Positions 26,698-35,747 are shown, numbered from the stretch's first letter. The stretch: 64,000 nt of DNA from CAZVFX01 sp964626565 (GCA_964626565.1 CAZVFX010000016.1:18632-82631), one strand, 5' to 3'. Notes: generated by a model not told the origin, from the letters alone. A program made the numbers and translations.

Positions 26698-27651
26698 ATG
26701 GAACCCACGCCGTCTTACGTGCGTCTGTACCAATCCGGCGAGCTGCGCCGCCGGGTCGACGCAGCCGTCGCCGCACTGGCCGACTGCCGCCTCTGCGCCC
26801 GACGGTGCGGCACCGACCGGCAAGACAGGGACGGGGGGCGTCAAAAAGACAGGGACGGGGGGCGTCCAAATGACAGGGACGGGGAGTGTCGGATCGGCCG
26901 CCTTGCGCGGGTGTCGTCCGCGTTCCCGCACATGGGAGAAGAAGGGATCATCCGGGGGACGGGGGGCTCGGGAACCATCTTTCTAGCCGGCTGTTCCCTG
27001 CATTGCAAATTCTGCCAGAATTTCGAGATCAGCCATGATGATTCGGGGCGGGACCTCGAACCTGAGCAACTAGCCGGAACGATGGCGCATCTTGCGTCCC
27101 AGGGGTGCCACAACTTCAACTTCGTGACCCCCACCCATTGCATGCCGCAGATTCTCGAGGGCCTACTGGAGTATCTGGGAAGACCTGGCGCCAGGCCGCT
27201 GCCCATAGTCTGGAACACCGGCGGATATGACACCCTCGAGACCCTGGAGATTCTGGACGGAATAGTGGATGTCTACATGCCCGACTTCAAGTTCTTTGAC
27301 GGAACTGCGGCTGCACGATACCTGGACGCCCCCGACTATCCCGAAGTCGTCGTTGCCGGCGTGGAGGAGATGTTCCGGCAGGTGGGGCAGGTACGGCTGG
27401 GACCCGATGGCACCATGAGCCGAGGCGTGCTCATTCGGCACCTGGTCATGCCGGGCCATCTCCCCGATACCCGGCGAATCCTCGAACACCTGGCAAACCG
27501 CTATGGCAGCGAGGTGGTAGTCAACGTCATGGGGCAATACCGCCCCTGCGGGCACGCGGCCAGTTTCCCGGAGATCTCTCGCTCTCTCGACCATTCCGAG
27601 TGGGTCGAAGCCCGTCGCATAGGAGCCGACCTGGGTTTGATGCTGGCCTGA
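26698..27651 (+). CDS. Radical SAM protein, PflA-like (COG1313 type), with in-frame repeat insertion
   Basis: This 317-residue enzyme carries the radical SAM cluster motif C99-x3-C103-x2-C106 (GCSLHCKFCQNFEIS). Other family blocks are GSGTIFLAG, the THCMPQI block, WNTGGYD and YMPDFKF. The family is annotated as pyruvate formate-lyase-activating-like, but its substrates are largely unknown. The N-terminal Cys group (C30, C33, C37 ... C64) is normally compact; here about 20 extra residues (DRDGGRQK repeated) separate C37 and C64. They come from a 24-bp tandem DNA repeat in frame. The gene appears to stand alone, with no glycyl-radical partner in the window. Confidence 0.9.
   Translation: MEPTPSYVRLYQSGELRRRVDAAVAALADCRLCARRCGTDRQDRDGGRQKDRDGGRPNDRDGECRIGRLARVSSAFPHMGEEGIIRGTGGSGTIFLAGCSLHCKFCQNFEISHDDSGRDLEPEQLAGTMAHLASQGCHNFNFVTPTHCMPQILEGLLEYLGRPGARPLPIVWNTGGYDTLETLEILDGIVDVYMPDFKFFDGTAAARYLDAPDYPEVVVAGVEEMFRQVGQVRLGPDGTMSRGVLIRHLVMPGHLPDTRRILEHLANRYGSEVVVNVMGQYRPCGHAASFPEISRSLDHSEWVEARRIGADLGLMLA
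26824..26890. repeat. Triple 24-bp REP-like repeat inside the radical SAM gene
   Basis: Three copies of a 19-bp unit (GACAGGGACGGGGGGCGTC at 26824-26842 and 26848-26866; GACAGGGACGGGGAGTGTC at 26872-26890) are spaced every 24 bp, exactly eight codons. The unit resembles extragenic palindromic elements common in proteobacteria, but here it is coding and leaves the frame open. Confidence 0.85.
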
Positions 27652-27706
27652 TTCTTTCCTTGGCGCGTGTGTGGTGTTATATTGGCCGGTAAGGCGAGGT
27701 GTGGAA

Positions 27707-29665
27707 ATGAAGGTGGCGTGCCCAAACTGCGGCAACACACAGGAAATTGACGTCGAGCAAGGGACGGGGGCTGTTCGGGCCCGGTGCGAAAAGTGCGGCA
27801 CCTCCTACCTGGTGCGGGTAAAGTCCCGGCCCAAAGGTAGCAAGGAGGGAGGGGATCTGTACAGTTGGTTCGTGCGCAAGACCGACGGCACCATGTTCAG
27901 CTTTCCCGGCGACAAACAGCTTCACCAGGGGATCCGCCGCGGTTTCGTCGACCTAGACGATGCGATCTCTGCGGATGGTGTCTCCTGGACGACGATCTCT
28001 TCACTTCCGATTCTGGCTGCCTTTATGGACAAATGGAAGAAGGAACAGGTCGAGGCTGAGCCTGTGGCCTCGACACCTGCGCAGGAGCCGGAACCCGAAC
28101 AGGCCGCAGAACCTGCACCGGAGGGCGACTCCGGAGGGACGCTGCTTTTCGACGGCGCCCCCGGTGACGAGTTGCTGAGGCATACTGCGTCCCAGATGCC
28201 GACCATGGAAATCCCTGCGCAGACGGCATCCCCCACGGATTTGCAGGTTCCTTCCCCTGTCGTCGACGGTAAGGACCTTTCCGAGGAACGCAAGCAGCCG
28301 ACAGCTCCGGAGGTGCCTTCTCAGCGAGAACAGGCCATGGAGTTGGCTGCAGACCTCGCCGCAGCCCGCAATGTTGCGCTGGAGGAGACCGGTGAAACCG
28401 CGGCTCTCGAGTCGCCCCTTGCTGCTCCCCGAGCGCACGTCGATCTCAAGCAACAGATTGACGGACCAGCCACGGAAGAGGCGTCGCCCGCACAGGTCGA
28501 GCCGGCGCCACCTGCCACCCCGGCGCCGGCGGAAGCCGCATCCGGGTTGCCCCCGAAGGCAAGTGAAACTCAGGACGACATGGAATGGGGGGACAGTTGG
28601 CAACCCCAGAACATGCCGGACAAAGAAGTAACCGGCATGGACTACTACGTCAGAAGGCGTCGCATCAACTTCGCTCTGGGGATCGTTCTGGTGCTGCTGG
28701 CCGGTGCGGCCATCTATGGCCTGCAGTATTTTGCTGGCACCAGTTCGAGTAAAAAGAAGAAGAAATCAACTGCCAGTGGGTGGGACGTTCGCAAGGCACA
28801 GGACGCGGTTGGCGATGTTGCGGCCGGCGACGGCGGGTCAAAAGCCCCGGCAGCTTCCAGGGATGTTGTCGCACCGCCTGCTGCAGTGAAGGACATTGTT
28901 CCGGCTCCAACTCCGCCCCCAACGCAGGCCAAGGATGTGGTCGCCGCGCGGCCCACGGATGCGGGCGCACCGCCAGTAGCGGCCAAAGATGCGGTCGCCG
29001 CCGACGCCCCGGCTCCGGCTGCCGGCAAGGCCGACGTTTCGGCTCCGGCCCCCGACGCAGCCAAGACTGCTCCGGAGGCAGATGTAGCCGCCCCCGGCGG
29101 CGTCGACCCCGGCCCAGGCGTTGACAAATTGACGCCGAAGTCACTGAGTGATCCGCCCGCAGGAGTAGCTGTAGCATCAGGCGGAACCGATAGTGTGGCG
29201 AAGGAAACTGAGGAGAAGGAAGAGAAGAAAGAGAAGAAGAAGGAGAAAAAGAAAGAGAAGAAGAAGGTGAAGAAGAAGAAGAAGAAGAAGAAGGACGTGG
29301 CCGAGGAAGACGACATGCCGCGGGGATTCGACGACCTGATGCGCAAGGGAGACAAGAAGAGGAAAGGGGGCAGTTGCGCCGAGGCTCTCGGATACTACCT
29401 TCAAGCCCTGAGGCTGAAACCGGGCTACTCCGAGGTGAACTATAAGATCGGTGACTGCTATCGTCGTGAGGGGGACTGCAAGCGGGCAATCTCCCACTAC
29501 AAGGAAGCCATCTCCAGGAGCGGATTTCGCAACGCATATGTCGGGCTCGCACGCTGCTATCGCTCTCTGGGCAAAACCTCAGAGGCCAAGAAGATCCTCG
29601 AGGAAGGTCTGCAGCGCTACGATGATGGGATGATGAAAATGATGCTCCAGGAGTTGGGTGGCTAG
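27707..29665 (+). CDS. Zinc-ribbon/GYF-like/TM/TPR membrane protein
   Basis: The 652-residue protein begins with a zinc ribbon (C6, C9, C27, C30). A GYF_2-like domain follows (about 48-112; LYSWFVRKTDGTMFSFP). A 200-residue Ala/Pro/Glu linker precedes one transmembrane helix (about 320-342). Behind it are an Ala/Pro/Asp linker, a Lys/Glu run (nucleotides about 29210-29294; mainly KKK/EKK) and C-terminal TPR-like repeats (about 545-652). The N-terminus would be cytoplasmic and the TPRs periplasmic. The layout recalls myxobacterial motility proteins such as GltJ/AgmX in its zinc-ribbon-plus-GYF start, but the C-terminus differs. It is followed by cheW after 27 bp and may feed into the chemosensory pathway. 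Confidence 0.85.
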   Translation: MKVACPNCGNTQEIDVEQGTGAVRARCEKCGTSYLVRVKSRPKGSKEGGDLYSWFVRKTDGTMFSFPGDKQLHQGIRRGFVDLDDAISADGVSWTTISSLPILAAFMDKWKKEQVEAEPVASTPAQEPEPEQAAEPAPEGDSGGTLLFDGAPGDELLRHTASQMPTMEIPAQTASPTDLQVPSPVVDGKDLSEERKQPTAPEVPSQREQAMELAADLAAARNVALEETGETAALESPLAAPRAHVDLKQQIDGPATEEASPAQVEPAPPATPAPAEAASGLPPKASETQDDMEWGDSWQPQNMPDKEVTGMDYYVRRRRINFALGIVLVLLAGAAIYGLQYFAGTSSSKKKKKSTASGWDVRKAQDAVGDVAAGDGGSKAPAASRDVVAPPAAVKDIVPAPTPPPTQAKDVVAARPTDAGAPPVAAKDAVAADAPAPAAGKADVSAPAPDAAKTAPEADVAAPGGVDPGPGVDKLTPKSLSDPPAGVAVASGGTDSVAKETEEKEEKKEKKKEKKKEKKKVKKKKKKKKDVAEEDDMPRGFDDLMRKGDKKRKGGSCAEALGYYLQALRLKPGYSEVNYKIGDCYRREGDCKRAISHYKEAISRSGFRNAYVGLARCYRSLGKTSEAKKILEEGLQRYDDGMMKMMLQELGG

Positions 29666-29692
29666 CCTGGACCCTGCGGGGGCCTTGTCGAA

Positions 29693-30145
29693 ATGCAAGT
29701 AGTTCGGTTCTACGTCAGCGGCAATTGCGCCGCCTTTCCCGTCGGTAACGTCAGAGAAGTGGTTCCGAGAGGCCGGCTTGCGGCAGTCTTCAACGCCCCG
29801 CCGTTTCTGGAGGGGCTGATGAACGTACGGGGTGAGGCTGTGCCCGTGTTCGACCTGGCTCGCCTGTTCGGTTTCCAGTCGCCACACGCTTCGGGCGGGT
29901 CGGTGCTCATCGCAGAATCTGGTCGCTTCACTGCCGGCTTTCTCGCCACTCCCCCGGTTGACATCCTGGACATTGATGACGGGGCCGAGGAAACTCGCCT
30001 ACCTGAAGGTTCTCCGCATCTGGCTGCCCTCGAACGCGCCTTGAGTGTGGACGGGAAGCTGCTGCTCCTCCTCGCTCCCGACCGATTGTTCGACCTTCCG
30101 GAAATGCTGTTGTTGAGGGAAGAGGAGAAACTACTCACCCTGTAG
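29693..30145 (+). CDS. cheW: CheW-like coupling protein
   Basis: This 150-residue protein is a single CheW-like domain. Typical blocks are FPVGNVREVV at the start, PPFLEGLMNVRGEAVPVFDLARLFG in the middle, and a final beta strand LLLLLAPDRLFDLPE. It would couple CheA to receptors, but no receptor is encoded nearby. It is the first che gene of the operon and ends 9 bp before cheR. It is more divergent than CheW proteins of flagellar systems. A stand-alone role or a scaffold for a soluble receptor is possible. Confidence 0.88.
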   Translation: MQVVRFYVSGNCAAFPVGNVREVVPRGRLAAVFNAPPFLEGLMNVRGEAVPVFDLARLFGFQSPHASGGSVLIAESGRFTAGFLATPPVDILDIDDGAEETRLPEGSPHLAALERALSVDGKLLLLLAPDRLFDLPEMLLLREEEKLLTL

Positions 30146-30154
30146 GGTTGGAAC

Positions 30155-31378
30155 TTGGCCGAGAATCATCCCGACTTGCTGAAACGACTGTGCAGACTCG
30201 TGGAGCGGACGTTTGGGCTCCGCTGGGAGCCGCTGGAGCAGGGTCTGGACGCCGCGCTCACCAGCCACAGCCGGGAACTCAATGTGAGCCCGGCCGATCT
30301 TATGGAACAACTTACGGCAGCAGGCGGCGTCGACGAAAAAGAGCTCGCGGGGTTGGTGCACCGATTGATGCTGGGTCACACCCGATACCGACGTCACGAA
30401 CGGGTGTGGGGCTGGCTCGAGGACAATCTGGAATCCCTCGACCTTGCGCCCCCGATAAACGCGTTGGTTCCGGGGTGTTCTACCGGAGAGGAGGTCTACG
30501 ACCTGGCCATGGCTCTCGCAGAACGATTTGGCCTCGAAAACATCTTCGTTACTGGGCTTGACTTGAGCCGGCAAGCTTTGGACCGTGCAGCAGAAGGGGT
30601 CTATGCCACCGGAGAGGTGCAGCGACTGTCCGCCGACCGGGTTGACCGCTATTTTCTTCCTCGCGGGCCTGGGCTGCTGCAAGTGGTCCAGCCCCTGAAG
30701 AGCCGGGTCAGATTCCAGTGGACGAATATCGCGGCAGGTATCCCCGGCGGGCCCTATCATGTGATCTTCTTGCGCAATCTTCTCACCTATTTCACCAACG
30801 CGGCGGTTGAACTGGTTTTAGAATCGGTGGCGGCTGCCACGGTTCGTGACTCGATACTTGTTCTGGCACCCCAGGAGACGTTCATGATGGGCGTTCGGCC
30901 GTGGGCCGCGCCTGTGGAGGCGGGGCTTCCCATATACCGATGCTCGCAGCGCTCGCAGGAGGAACAAATTCCAGACCTCGGGTCTCAGGCCTCCGGTTTC
31001 ATGTCACAGCCCCAACTGGGTGACCCGCAATCGGTTCTCCAAAATCAGCAGACCTCCTTGGCCGGTTCGGAAGCCCCCATCCGCGATTCTAAGTCCCCAC
31101 CCTCTGCTCCCCACGCTGGAACTTTGGTCCTCCCCGGGCCCGCGTTGGGTCGCAAGTCCGAGGAGTGGCGCCGTTTCGAGGACCGCCTCAAAGGGTTGCT
31201 CGCGTCGCCGCCACCCACGGTGACCTTCGACCTTTCCTTATTGGAAAAAGCCGACTATCATGTAGAAAAATCGCTCTCGGCTGCGGTCAGGTTGCTGAGA
31301 GCTTCCGGGAGCGAAGTTTTGTTTGTGGGAGAGGCTGGTTTTCTGGGGCCCTTGTTCAGTCCTGGCCTGATCCGGTAG
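30155..31378 (+). CDS. cheR: CheR-type protein glutamate methyltransferase with C-terminal extension
   Basis: The SAM-binding motif VPGCSTGEEVYDLAMAL is the CheR hallmark, followed by FVTGLDLSRQALDRAAEGVY and the FLRNLLTYF strand. An N-terminal all-alpha domain (1-80) contains LGHTRYRRHERVW in place of the usual 'T.FfR' segment. Residues of about 280-407 form an extension absent from simple CheR: a Pro/Ser/Gln-rich linker and a final alpha/beta segment (SGSEVLFVGEAGF). The start is TTG at 30155. CheR methylates receptor glutamates, yet no methyl-accepting protein is in the window. cheA starts 8 bp after. Confidence 0.88.
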   Translation: MAENHPDLLKRLCRLVERTFGLRWEPLEQGLDAALTSHSRELNVSPADLMEQLTAAGGVDEKELAGLVHRLMLGHTRYRRHERVWGWLEDNLESLDLAPPINALVPGCSTGEEVYDLAMALAERFGLENIFVTGLDLSRQALDRAAEGVYATGEVQRLSADRVDRYFLPRGPGLLQVVQPLKSRVRFQWTNIAAGIPGGPYHVIFLRNLLTYFTNAAVELVLESVAAATVRDSILVLAPQETFMMGVRPWAAPVEAGLPIYRCSQRSQEEQIPDLGSQASGFMSQPQLGDPQSVLQNQQTSLAGSEAPIRDSKSPPSAPHAGTLVLPGPALGRKSEEWRRFEDRLKGLLASPPPTVTFDLSLLEKADYHVEKSLSAAVRLLRASGSEVLFVGEAGFLGPLFSPGLIR

Positions 31379-31386
31379 GGAACGTG

Positions 31387-33924
31387 ATGGAAGCCGATGC
31401 GAAGCAGCTTTTTCGGGAGATACTTGCCAGCCTAGGCACGAAAGGCCTCGCCGCCCGGGACGATGCGCTGCGGGCGCTGTCCGGGCTGGCGGAGCAACTC
31501 CCTGAATCGTTGCGGCAGCAGATGCGGCCTCACCTACTGGCCCTTGAGGCTGCCGTCGAATTCACCGATGCGTGGCAGGCCTTGAGCGGTGTCGGAGAGC
31601 TTTTGTGCCAGCCAGAACTGCCGCCCGTTCCGGCCCCCGATGTCTCTCTTGAAGAAGCGGAACTCACCGTCGTGGACGCGGTCCCCGTGCCGTCGCCCCT
31701 GCCGTCTCTTCCTGAGGCCCTTGACCATTTCTCCTGGACGCCCCCGCCTCTCCCTGAGGCAGTGATGGGGGATTTTTTCGCCGAGGTAGAGGAGTACATC
31801 GAGGAGATCGCCGAGTTGGTGCTGGACGTCCCATCGGCTGAAGATCCGGCGGTACACGAGCTCTACCGGAAGCTTCATACGATAAAGGGCAATTCCGGCA
31901 TGGTCGGTCTTGATGAACTTCAGCGGGTAGCACATCGGTTGGAAGACCTCGTGCGGGAATTGAGGGACGGCCGAATGGCAGTGTCGGAAGAGCTGCGGAA
32001 GGTGTTGGCCGACGGGGCCAATCTGGCCGGGGAGATAATCGTTCTGGCACAGAATGGAGAGGAAGCAATGGTCCCGGTGAGTGCCTTGCTCCAGCGCATT
32101 GACGGCCTGCTTGCGGGAGGCGGCGAGCAGGTTGTGGAACCGGCCCCCGCACCTGAGCCCGACCGATCGGCCGCACCTGCGCCTGCTGCCGTCGCGGAAC
32201 CTGCACCGCCCGCTGCTCCGGCCGCTTCCGACGAGAGGCAGAAGAAGGGTTCCTCACCGGAGCGCAAGACGTTACGAGTCGATTTCACCCAGGTGGACCA
32301 TCTGGCCGCGCTGGTTGGCGAGCAGGCGGTGCGCCACGAGGAAGTGTTGAGGCAGGTGGAGAGAGTGCAGGAGAACCTCGACGACTTCAGCCGTGTGCTT
32401 GACCGTCGCCGGGACGCTGCCTCCGGCGGCTCCGATCCCTATTCCCAGTATCTCCGCTCTGCGTCGGGAAACCTCGGCATTCTGGCCGCAAATCTCGACG
32501 GCGCCACTCGGCAACTCGACCTGGTCTCATCAGATTTGCAGCGGGCGGTACTCGACCTTCGCATGGTTCCCCTGGATTCCCTGTTCTCCCGACATCGAAT
32601 GACGGTCTTCCAGAGTGCCTCGGCCCAGGGGAAGAAAGCCCGGTTGTTGGTACGTGCAGGGGATGCAAAACTGGACAAGGCGATCGTCGAGAAACTGGAA
32701 GAACCGCTGATCCACCTGATTCGCAACGCAGTCAGTCACGGCATCCAGTCGCCGGAGGAGAGAGCTGCCGCGGGGAAGGAACCTGAGGGGGTGGTTACCA
32801 TCTCCGCTGCTCAGCAAGGTAACCAGGCGATAATCCGGGTGGAAGACGACGGCGTCGGCATCGAAACCGGCGTCATCAGGCGCAAGGCGGTGGAAAAGGG
32901 TTTTCTGACGGTGGACGAGGCGGACAAGCTGGACGATTCACGCGCCGCAGACCTGATCTTTGCGCCGGGCTTCTCCACTACTTCGGTGGTGGATGATATC
33001 TCGGGCCGCGGGGTAGGGTTGGATGTGGTGCGTGACAAGATTAATCGGCTCAACGGCGCGGTGCAGGTGTTCAGCGACCTGGGCCAGGGAACTGTGTTCC
33101 AACTGACTTTGCCGCTCACCCTCGCGCTGTCGAAGGTATTGATGGCCAACGTCGCGGGTGAGGCGGTGGCGTTGCCGGCCGACAGCGTCAGCCGGGTCGA
33201 CTCAGTGAGCGGCGATCTGGTTGCTGCGGTGGATGGCCGGCACATGGTCACGTTGCCCGATGGTGCGATCCCCCTCGTCTTCCTCGGGCAGGCTCTCGGC
33301 CTGACTCGAATGGTGGAACACCGGGCTGATTACTCGGTGTGTGTGGTCAGCCACGGGGGGCGTTCCGCAGCCCTGGTTGTGGATGGCATCGTTGAACACA
33401 CCCAGGCGGTGATCCGGGAGGTAGGCCCGGTTCTTCCTCGCATCCATCACTGCATGGGAGTCACTTTTCGCGAGACGGGGTGCGTGCTTGTCGTTGACGT
33501 CGGCTCCGTGATCCGGGAATGGGCCGGGCAGGAGGCGAAGGCGGCCGGTCCCCCGTGGAGTTCGCTCATTCCGGTGCTGACCAGAGACCCGCTGTTGCTC
33601 GCACCGCTCAACCGCCTCATGCGGCATGAACAGGCTGCTCCCGCCCTTATCTGGCCCGAGTGCCTGGCTGAAGTCCCCCTGGCCAAAGTGCCCTGCGTGA
33701 TAGTGGACGACCGACTTCCCGACCTTGAGTCGGTGTTGCGGGCCGTCGCCGAGTCTGCGGACGTGGTGGACACCATCCTGCTCACAGCGGCGGGTCTTGG
33801 GGATGGGTTGACTCCCGGCAGATTGTACGAGTTGGGGGTCGCCGATGTTCTGAAGACAGATGACGGTTGGGAAGCAATTGCCGCCGCGATGGTGAGATAT
33901 GAATCACGGGGGAAGAGGGAATGA
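31387..33924 (+). CDS. cheA: CheA histidine kinase with degenerate C-terminal extension
   Basis: The 845-residue kinase has an N-terminal helical region, a HPt domain with phosphoacceptor H164 (KLHTIKGNSG), a Pro/Ala linker, the dimerisation domain (about 300-400), the ATPase domain (N-box LIRNAVSHGI, VEDDGVGI, GRGVGLDVV) and a CheW-like regulatory domain. After it come about 140 residues (IPVLTRDPLLLAPLNRLM ... IVDDRLPDLESV) that look like a receiver whose phosphorylation site is lost. The start is ATG 31387 (a GTG lies one codon earlier). It overlaps the cyclase gene by 4 bp. The separate receivers in the next gene and in CheB are the likely phosphate acceptors. Confidence 0.93.
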   Translation: MEADAKQLFREILASLGTKGLAARDDALRALSGLAEQLPESLRQQMRPHLLALEAAVEFTDAWQALSGVGELLCQPELPPVPAPDVSLEEAELTVVDAVPVPSPLPSLPEALDHFSWTPPPLPEAVMGDFFAEVEEYIEEIAELVLDVPSAEDPAVHELYRKLHTIKGNSGMVGLDELQRVAHRLEDLVRELRDGRMAVSEELRKVLADGANLAGEIIVLAQNGEEAMVPVSALLQRIDGLLAGGGEQVVEPAPAPEPDRSAAPAPAAVAEPAPPAAPAASDERQKKGSSPERKTLRVDFTQVDHLAALVGEQAVRHEEVLRQVERVQENLDDFSRVLDRRRDAASGGSDPYSQYLRSASGNLGILAANLDGATRQLDLVSSDLQRAVLDLRMVPLDSLFSRHRMTVFQSASAQGKKARLLVRAGDAKLDKAIVEKLEEPLIHLIRNAVSHGIQSPEERAAAGKEPEGVVTISAAQQGNQAIIRVEDDGVGIETGVIRRKAVEKGFLTVDEADKLDDSRAADLIFAPGFSTTSVVDDISGRGVGLDVVRDKINRLNGAVQVFSDLGQGTVFQLTLPLTLALSKVLMANVAGEAVALPADSVSRVDSVSGDLVAAVDGRHMVTLPDGAIPLVFLGQALGLTRMVEHRADYSVCVVSHGGRSAALVVDGIVEHTQAVIREVGPVLPRIHHCMGVTFRETGCVLVVDVGSVIREWAGQEAKAAGPPWSSLIPVLTRDPLLLAPLNRLMRHEQAAPALIWPECLAEVPLAKVPCVIVDDRLPDLESVLRAVAESADVVDTILLTAAGLGDGLTPGRLYELGVADVLKTDDGWEAIAAAMVRYESRGKRE

Positions 33925-35747
33925 AGGCGCTCCTCCATACCGAGGACCTGTTGGTTGGGGAGTTTCTGTGCGGCCTCCTGGAAGGGCTTGAAGGCCTGAC
34001 CCTCGTCCGTGGCGCCCCGGGCGAGGGAACGCCTGACGGAGCCCCCGGATGGGTGCTGCTTACTGCCCGGCGGGATGTCGATTCGGGTATGGTGAAGCCC
34101 GGTTCGCTCACCGGCGTGCCCTGGATTTCCGGGGTCGTTGTTTTTGTCCCGGGTGGCGAAGCTACCGATTCCGGCGACGACGTTGCGGGCGTCGTCACCA
34201 TCAGGTTGCCGGCACGCTCCTCGACTATTGTGGAAGCCCTCTCTGCGGCCGGCAAGGCGCGTCCCGCGGCCCGAACGGATCTTGCCTCCATACGGGTTCT
34301 GGTCGCTGAAGACAGCGACATGCAGCGGCAGATTCTTGTTTCCAACCTCAAGGCCGAGGGCCTTGGAGTGGACAGTGCGGTAAACGGCAGGGATGCCCTG
34401 GCCCTCGCTCGAAAAGGCGGGTACGACATTCTGGTAACAGACGTCGAAATGCCCCACATGTCGGGGCTGGAACTGACCCGTGCAGTGAGGGCCGACCCTG
34501 CCCTTAGCGAAATGCCGATCCTCATGCTGACCACTCTGGCCGGCTTCGAGCAGGTGAAAGAGGGGTTCGACGCCGGCGCGTCCGACTACCTGGTCAAACC
34601 CCACAAAGGGGAGCGGGAGCTGTTCCTGGAAGAGGTGGTGCACAGGGTGTACGGCCTGCTCCAGAAGAACCGTGCAGTGGGCAGCAAGCGAGCCCTGGTC
34701 GTGGACGACAGCCAAATGACTCGCCGACTGGTCGCCGGGGCCATGAAGGAGGCCGGCTTCGCCGTGACTACGGCCGAGGACGGATTGCAGGCCAGGGAAT
34801 ACCTCGAGAATCCCGGCTCGGCTATGCCCGACATCGTGGTCACCGACCTGGAAATGCCTGTGATGGACGGGTTGAGACTGACTCATTTCATCAAGAATGA
34901 CGCCCGGCTGCGAGATCTGCCGGTAGTGATTCTCTCCGGAACTACCGAACACGAGCACAGAGTGTTGGGCCGTGGATTCGGCTCGGAGGCCTTCATCTCC
35001 AAGCCGTTTTCGGAAGAGAAGTTGCTGGTGACTGTGGAACAGGTGTTGTCGCGGCGGCGGTTGGAGAAGGAGCGCCGGGAGCTTTCCAAGATCCTCGGCC
35101 GGGATGTAATTCGTGCGGTGCACAAAGGGGGTCTGGAGCCCCGGCGGCGTCGGCTGACCATCATGTTTTCCGATATCGCCGGGTTCTCTACCATGTGTTT
35201 CGACAAGGACGCAGGTGCGGTGGTCGATCTGCTCAACGACTATTTCGACCAGTTCGTTGAATACGTTTTGCGGGAGCAGGGCTACGTCAACAAGTTCATC
35301 GGGGACGCGCTGGTGGCGCTGTTTTCCAGTCTCCCCGGCCTCGACCCACCGGAGATTCGGGCGGTGCGAGCCGCGGCGGATTTCCAAAGGCACATGGCCG
35401 AGGTTGTGGAAGTCGATCCGGACGCACTACTTACCCGAGTGGGCATCAACACGGGCGAAGTGATTATGGGGCTCATCGGTTCAGGGGAGCGCAAGGACTA
35501 CACGGTGATCGGCGATCAGGTCAACCGCGCCCAACGATTCGAAGGGCAGGCCCCGGTGGGCGGCCTCCTGATCAGCGAAGAGACCCACCGCGGCGCCGCC
35601 TCCTACCTGACGACACAGTCCAACCTCCTCGTGGAGGAGATTGACGATCTGCAGCTCAAGGGGATCGGAAAGGCCGTCACCGGCTATGCTGTGACGGTAG
35701 CCACTCGCGCAGCGTCCGAATCACCTCGGGAAGGGGGTGAGTCGTGA
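33921..35747 (+). CDS. Multi-receiver class III adenylate cyclase
   Basis: The 608-residue response regulator has a receiver-like N-terminus that lacks the Asp (about 1-115), REC1 (124-245, acceptor D174, LVTDVEMP), REC2 (256-375, acceptor D309, VVTDLEMP), a short helix, and a class III cyclase domain (410-600). Catalytic residues seem complete: metal ligands D418 and D462, transition-state N535 and R539, base-selecting K458 (4 before D462) and T528. Lys at 458 points to ATP, and the Lys/Thr pair fits the class IIIb subgroup, some members of which respond to bicarbonate. The product is therefore predicted to be cAMP. It overlaps cheA and cheB by 4 bp each, so it is the output of this chemosensory operon. 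Confidence 0.92.
   Translation: MKALLHTEDLLVGEFLCGLLEGLEGLTLVRGAPGEGTPDGAPGWVLLTARRDVDSGMVKPGSLTGVPWISGVVVFVPGGEATDSGDDVAGVVTIRLPARSSTIVEALSAAGKARPAARTDLASIRVLVAEDSDMQRQILVSNLKAEGLGVDSAVNGRDALALARKGGYDILVTDVEMPHMSGLELTRAVRADPALSEMPILMLTTLAGFEQVKEGFDAGASDYLVKPHKGERELFLEEVVHRVYGLLQKNRAVGSKRALVVDDSQMTRRLVAGAMKEAGFAVTTAEDGLQAREYLENPGSAMPDIVVTDLEMPVMDGLRLTHFIKNDARLRDLPVVILSGTTEHEHRVLGRGFGSEAFISKPFSEEKLLVTVEQVLSRRRLEKERRELSKILGRDVIRAVHKGGLEPRRRRLTIMFSDIAGFSTMCFDKDAGAVVDLLNDYFDQFVEYVLREQGYVNKFIGDALVALFSSLPGLDPPEIRAVRAAADFQRHMAEVVEVDPDALLTRVGINTGEVIMGLIGSGERKDYTVIGDQVNRAQRFEGQAPVGGLLISEETHRGAASYLTTQSNLLVEEIDDLQLKGIGKAVTGYAVTVATRAASESPREGGES

Noticed and set aside
29206..29296. GAAGAA-rich purine tract as a non-coding microsatellite
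   Set aside because: It lies inside the zinc-ribbon/TPR gene and encodes a Lys/Glu linker in frame.
33447..35393. Minus-strand open frame of 648 codons opposite cheA/cyclase
   Set aside because: GC-rich antisense shadow; the plus strand encodes conserved catalytic residues throughout.
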